This document shows positions 4,767 through 7,795 of a DNA stretch of 7,795 nt, in pieces. Within the stretch, counting starts at the first letter, position 1. Each line of letters begins with the position of its first letter. The notes under the pieces were generated by a model, which worked only from the letters and a program-made list of their open reading frames with translations, did not search any database and was not told where the DNA came from. The translations under genes and the position numbers were made by a program. This DNA comes from JBBECE01 sp964574935 (lineage in GTDB: Bacteria; Pseudomonadota; Alphaproteobacteria; Rhizobiales; Devosiaceae), in NCBI GenBank assembly GCA_964574935.1, contig CAZNOZ010000072.1:1-7795 (forward strand), read 5' to 3'.

Positions 4767-7071
4767 TGGTTCGATCCGTCACCTTGTCTTCGATTGCCTC
4801 GGCTTCGCCGCTCTGACCGTGTCCGTAGGAGTAGTAGCCGTCGTACATGTACCGATAGGCGTAATTGGACTCGACCTTCTCCACATCGAGCTTGGCCATG
4901 GTCGCGCCGATGATGTGACCGCCCGCCGAGCTGAGGCGCTTGAGCGCCGCCTTCACCGATTTCCGCGGCGCCTGGTGAGCGGCCACGATCAGCATGGTGG
5001 CCTCGGTCAGCCGCGACAGGATCAGCGCGTCGGCGAGACCGATCACCGGCGGCGTGTCGACCAGCACCAGGTCAAACCGCCTGGTGCAGGCGTGCACAAT
5101 GGCGCTCATGCGGTGCGAGGACAGAAGATCGGCGGGGTTGGGCACCATCGGGCCGGCGGACAGGAAGGTCACGTTGTTCAGCTCCGTGCGCCTGAAGACG
5201 CGCGCGATGTCCTCGTTGGATATCGAGCTGGTGAGCAGGTTCGACAGCCCGATCGAATTGTCGGTGCGGAAGATGCGGTGCAGGCTAGGCCGGCGCAGGT
5301 CGGCGTCGATGAGCAGCACCCTGACGCCGATGGCGCCGAATTCGTCGGCCAGCTTGTAGGCGCAGGTCGATTTGGTCTCCCCCGGTTCGGCGCTGGCCAT
5401 CAACAGGCTGCGCGGGGCACCCTCGGGGCCGGCGAACTGCAGCGAGGTTCTGAGCGACCGATAGGCTTCGGCAAGCGCCGACTTCGGGTTGGCGAGCGCC
5501 CCGGCGAGCGCCTCGCCTTCGACCCGCGGAATGATGCCCAGAACCGGCAGCTTGAGTTCGGCCTCGATCTGATCGGGGACGTTGAACTTGTTGTTGAGCA
5601 GCTCGGAGAGATAGATGATCGCCGCCGCCAGGAGACTGGAAAGGGCGAAGTAGATGATCAGGTTGGCCGAGAGCTTCGGCGCGTACGGCGAGGCGGGAAC
5701 CACCGCATAGTCCACAACATCGACGTTGGCGCTGCGCAGATCGGAGACGACGCCGACCTCGTTCAGCTTGTCGATCAGCGACTGATACTGGGCGCGATTG
5801 GATTCCACCTCGCGGCGCAGGATGGTGTACTGGATGTTCTTGTCCTGGAAGGCGACCTGATGGGCTTCCAGATTCGCCAGTTCGGCGCGCAGATCCGCCT
5901 CCTGTTGGACCGCCTCCCGGTGCTGCACCTGGATCGATGCGGCGATCTCGTCGATCTGGGCCGCCAGCTGCCGCTCGAGTTCGTCGATGCGGGCCTGCAA
6001 TTGCCGCATTTCGGGAAAGCCCGGCTTGAAGGTGCCGAGGTTGTGCTGGTACTCGGCGCGAAGCTCGGCGATGGTGGCCCGCGTGCCCTTGACGGCTTCG
6101 TCATCGAGCACCCGGGGCAGATGCCCGGCCTCGCCGGATTCGATCTGGGCGACCAGACGATCGGCCCCCAGACGCTCCTGGATGGCGCTGGACAGGGCGG
6201 CGTTGAGGGCCTCGATATTGGCGGCCACCAGCGAGCCGTCGTTCCCGGCCGAACTCAGGCCGGCCTGAGTGGCGTAGGCAACCAGGGCGCTCTCGGACTG
6301 CTCGAGCTTGGATTTGACCTCGGCCACCTGCTCCTCGATGAACTGGCGGGCCAGATCCGAGGTTTCGACCGTGCGATCGACCTGCTGGTCCATGTAGGAG
6401 CGCACGACCTGGTTGGCGATGGCGGCGGCAAGCTCGGGGTCGGGGTCGGAATAGCCGACCGATATCAGGGAGGTGCCGCGCACCAGCGTCACCGAGAGGT
6501 GATCGAGCAAGCGATCGAGCGCCAGGGTCTCGCGGGTCACCGCGTCGAGATCGGCTAGGCGCGGCCGCGAGTCGCCGCCGAAAACGCGATCGAAGATATT
6601 GGCGACCGAGAAGTCGGGGCGCGGCAGGACGTAGGCGGCATTCTGAGCGAGGTTCAACTCCAGGACCACCCGGCGCGCCAGATCGCGGCTGTGCAATTTC
6701 TGGCGGGCGGTCTCGAACGCCCTGACGTCCCCGGTCTGGGTGACGATGTCGAGATCCTGCAGGACCCTGGCAGTCGGCACCATGATCTCGATGCGCGCCT
6801 CGGCCAGGAAGCGGGGCGTCTGCATCAAGGTCACCACGGTGCCCAAAACCAGCCCCGCCGCGACCAGAACCGCGATCAGCCAGCGATACTGGATGAGGTA
6901 CCACAGGAGCCGGATCGGGCTGAGGGCGTCCTCCTCGTCGGCCGGGCCGCGGCCGGACAGGGCCTCGAAGCGGAAGCCGTCGCCCGCGCCGGCCCGATCA
7001 AGGGCAAACGCGGCGGCCTGGCCCGTTGCCGGCACCGACCCTGGAGCGAGCGCACCTGGCCGCTCAAGCAT
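4681..7071 (-). CDS. Wzc/ExoP-type polysaccharide co-polymerase and BY-kinase (Wzz domain fused to tyrosine autokinase)
   Basis: 796-residue inner-membrane protein. An N-terminal cytoplasmic tail (1-52) precedes TM1 at about 62-83 and a Wzz-type start (TPRFLAEARIEI, 85-96). A long periplasmic coiled-coil region spans about 235-440, with a proline-containing segment VVPASPYAP at 457-465 and TM2 at about 469-488. The cytoplasmic kinase has an oligomerisation motif EAYRSLR (535-541), Walker A ASAEPGETKST (559-569), Walker A' LLIDADLRRP (586-595) and Walker B LVLVDTPP (668-675). A C-terminal cluster contains seven tyrosines (737, 739, 741, 743, 746, 747, 749). Known for the family: cycles of autophosphorylation on the tyrosine cluster control oligomerisation and polymer length. 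Odd points: Walker A has Thr566 where most relatives have Gly before the Lys, and a 47-residue basic-ended tail follows the tyrosine cluster. The ATG at 7071 has GGGGG 6 nt upstream. The gene lies 68 bp after the exporter gene and overlaps the next gene by 86 bp. Confidence 0.95.
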   Translation of the reverse strand: MLERPGALAPGSVPATGQAAAFALDRAGAGDGFRFEALSGRGPADEEDALSPIRLLWYLIQYRWLIAVLVAAGLVLGTVVTLMQTPRFLAEARIEIMVPTARVLQDLDIVTQTGDVRAFETARQKLHSRDLARRVVLELNLAQNAAYVLPRPDFSVANIFDRVFGGDSRPRLADLDAVTRETLALDRLLDHLSVTLVRGTSLISVGYSDPDPELAAAIANQVVRSYMDQQVDRTVETSDLARQFIEEQVAEVKSKLEQSESALVAYATQAGLSSAGNDGSLVAANIEALNAALSSAIQERLGADRLVAQIESGEAGHLPRVLDDEAVKGTRATIAELRAEYQHNLGTFKPGFPEMRQLQARIDELERQLAAQIDEIAASIQVQHREAVQQEADLRAELANLEAHQVAFQDKNIQYTILRREVESNRAQYQSLIDKLNEVGVVSDLRSANVDVVDYAVVPASPYAPKLSANLIIYFALSSLLAAAIIYLSELLNNKFNVPDQIEAELKLPVLGIIPRVEGEALAGALANPKSALAEAYRSLRTSLQFAGPEGAPRSLLMASAEPGETKSTCAYKLADEFGAIGVRVLLIDADLRRPSLHRIFRTDNSIGLSNLLTSSISNEDIARVFRRTELNNVTFLSAGPMVPNPADLLSSHRMSAIVHACTRRFDLVLVDTPPVIGLADALILSRLTEATMLIVAAHQAPRKSVKAALKRLSSAGGHIIGATMAKLDVEKVESNYAYRYMYDGYYSYGHGQSGEAEAIEDKVTDRTNVGVRGMAIGRSVARLYDRHLRRRLQRS

Positions 7072-7139
7072 GGAGCACCCCCGACGCGAAGCGCGTTGCG
7101 CGACGTACCGGTCTGACTAGCAGCTGCCTCGCCATCGCT

Positions 7140-7795
7140 CTAACGTAGTAATCCGGATGCGCCAGTGGCGATGCCGAGGGCCTCGCGCAGGTTCCGGGTC
7201 GCGATCCGGGTGCCTGAGGCGAAGACCACAACCACATCGCCACCGACGATTGACGGGTCAGGCGCGTTGCCCTTGCGAATGGCGCCAAGGTCGTACTGAG
7301 CGACAAGGCGCTGGTCGGCGTAGTCGCGGAAGATGAACACCTTGCCCGGGTCGGCGATGTCGGAGAGCCCGCCGGCGAGCGCGATCACCCGCACCAGGCT
7401 CGACCCGGAGGAGGTTGAGAAGATGCCGGCATCGCGCACCTCGCCTTCGACCGTGACGCGCTGGCCGAAGGACTCCTTGAGGAAGACGCTCACTTCGGGC
7501 GACTGCAGGAAGCTGGCGCCATAGAGCCGTTCGATCTCGGCCTCCAACTGACGCGCCGTCTTGCCGGCGGCCTCGACGGCCCCGATCAGCGCCAGGGAGA
7601 TTCTGCCCGAAGCGTCGACGGCAACGGTGGCGTCGAGCTCATCGACGCGGAAGACGTCGATTTCGAGGACGTCATTGGGGGCGATGGTGGCCCCCGCGGC
7701 GTCGGCCGCCGCCGGGAGCGGCAGGGCCGAGACCCTGACCAGTTCGGGTTCCGTGCCCGGCGCGATGCTGGCGGTGGTCAGGACGGGATCGGCGT
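7140..7795 (-). CDS. Wza/ExoF-type polysaccharide export outer-membrane protein, C-terminal part
   Basis: Open to the window edge for 217 residues; the N-terminus and any lipoprotein or signal peptide lie outside. A Poly_export domain spans about visible residues 35-120. It contains IAPNDVLEIDVFRVDEL (37-53), VDASGRISLALIGAVEAAGKT (59-79 in two blocks) and SPEVSVFLKE. An SLBB domain follows, with VTVEGEVRDAGIF and VIALAGGLSDIADPGKVFIFRD. Known for the family: the periplasmic and outer-membrane channel that receives polymer from the Wzc/Wzy assembly. The protein ends soon after the SLBB domain (REALGIATGASGLLR), so it has no long C-terminal extension and only one SLBB domain is visible. It therefore resembles the shorter alphaproteobacterial exporters more than E. 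coli Wza. The codon at 7547 is TTG (Leu) inside the conserved domain and is not the true start. The gene is the most upstream one seen and is probably co-transcribed with the kinase gene 68 bp downstream. Confidence 0.92.
   Translation of the reverse strand, partial: ADPVLTTASIAPGTEPELVRVSALPLPAAADAAGATIAPNDVLEIDVFRVDELDATVAVDASGRISLALIGAVEAAGKTARQLEAEIERLYGASFLQSPEVSVFLKESFGQRVTVEGEVRDAGIFSTSSGSSLVRVIALAGGLSDIADPGKVFIFRDYADQRLVAQYDLGAIRKGNAPDPSIVGGDVVVVFASGTRIATRNLREALGIATGASGLLR

Noticed and set aside
4540..6558. Long open frame on the plus strand (672 codons)
   Set aside because: It lies opposite the Wzc-like kinase, whose motifs are unambiguous. The plus-strand translation shows no domain pattern.
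7072..7139. Separate promoter or small gene in the 68-bp gap before the kinase gene
   Set aside because: Only a GCGC-rich stretch and the kinase ribosome site were seen; no promoter elements or independent coding signal.
7140..7547. Short exporter-like gene starting at 7547
   Set aside because: The codon there is TTG within the conserved Poly_export domain, and the frame stays open with clear family sequence to the window edge. The gene is longer.

Overview
The window is a stretch of an extracellular or capsular polysaccharide gene cluster of the Wzx/Wzy type. All seven supported genes lie on the minus strand, so transcription runs from base 7795 towards base 1. The DNA is very GC-rich, with strong G/C at third codon positions. 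Protein style (an ExoP/Wzc-like kinase with fused Wzz domain, an ExoY/WbaP-like initiating transferase, a short Wza-like exporter) suggests an alphaproteobacterium, possibly Hyphomicrobiales (Rhizobiales). That placement is inference from style, not from a marker gene.

Layout in transcription order: (1) 7795-7140, a Wza/ExoF-type outer-membrane export protein whose N-terminus is outside the window. (2) 7071-4681, a Wzc/ExoP-type chain-length regulator and tyrosine kinase. (3) 4766-3543, an unrecognised membrane-anchored protein with TPR-like helices and a beta-rich C-terminal domain, overlapping the kinase gene by 86 bp. (4) 3536-2316, a Wzy/O-antigen-ligase-family polymerase. (5) After a 148-bp gap containing palindromes, 2167-1622, a specialised NusG/RfaH-family elongation factor. 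(6) After a 107-bp gap containing strong nested hairpins, 1514-189, a polyprenyl-phosphate sugar-1-phosphate transferase. (7) 179-1, the start of a UDP-glucuronate decarboxylase (UDP-xylose synthase), with a GTG start 9 bp after the preceding stop.

Together the genes cover nucleotide-sugar supply (UXS), loading of the first sugar onto the lipid carrier (transferase), polymerisation (Wzy), length control and phospho-regulation (Wzc), export (Wza) and transcript elongation control (NusG paralogue). The flippase and the other glycosyltransferases needed for a repeat unit are not in this window and presumably lie outside it. UDP-xylose synthase suggests a pentose (xylose or arabinose type) in the polymer.

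No tRNA, rRNA, CRISPR array, insertion sequence or integrase was seen. The parts least explained by known families are the TPR/beta-domain protein placed between the kinase and the polymerase, and the structured leader (hairpins plus a 15-codon ORF with a good ribosome binding site) between the NusG paralogue and the transferase.
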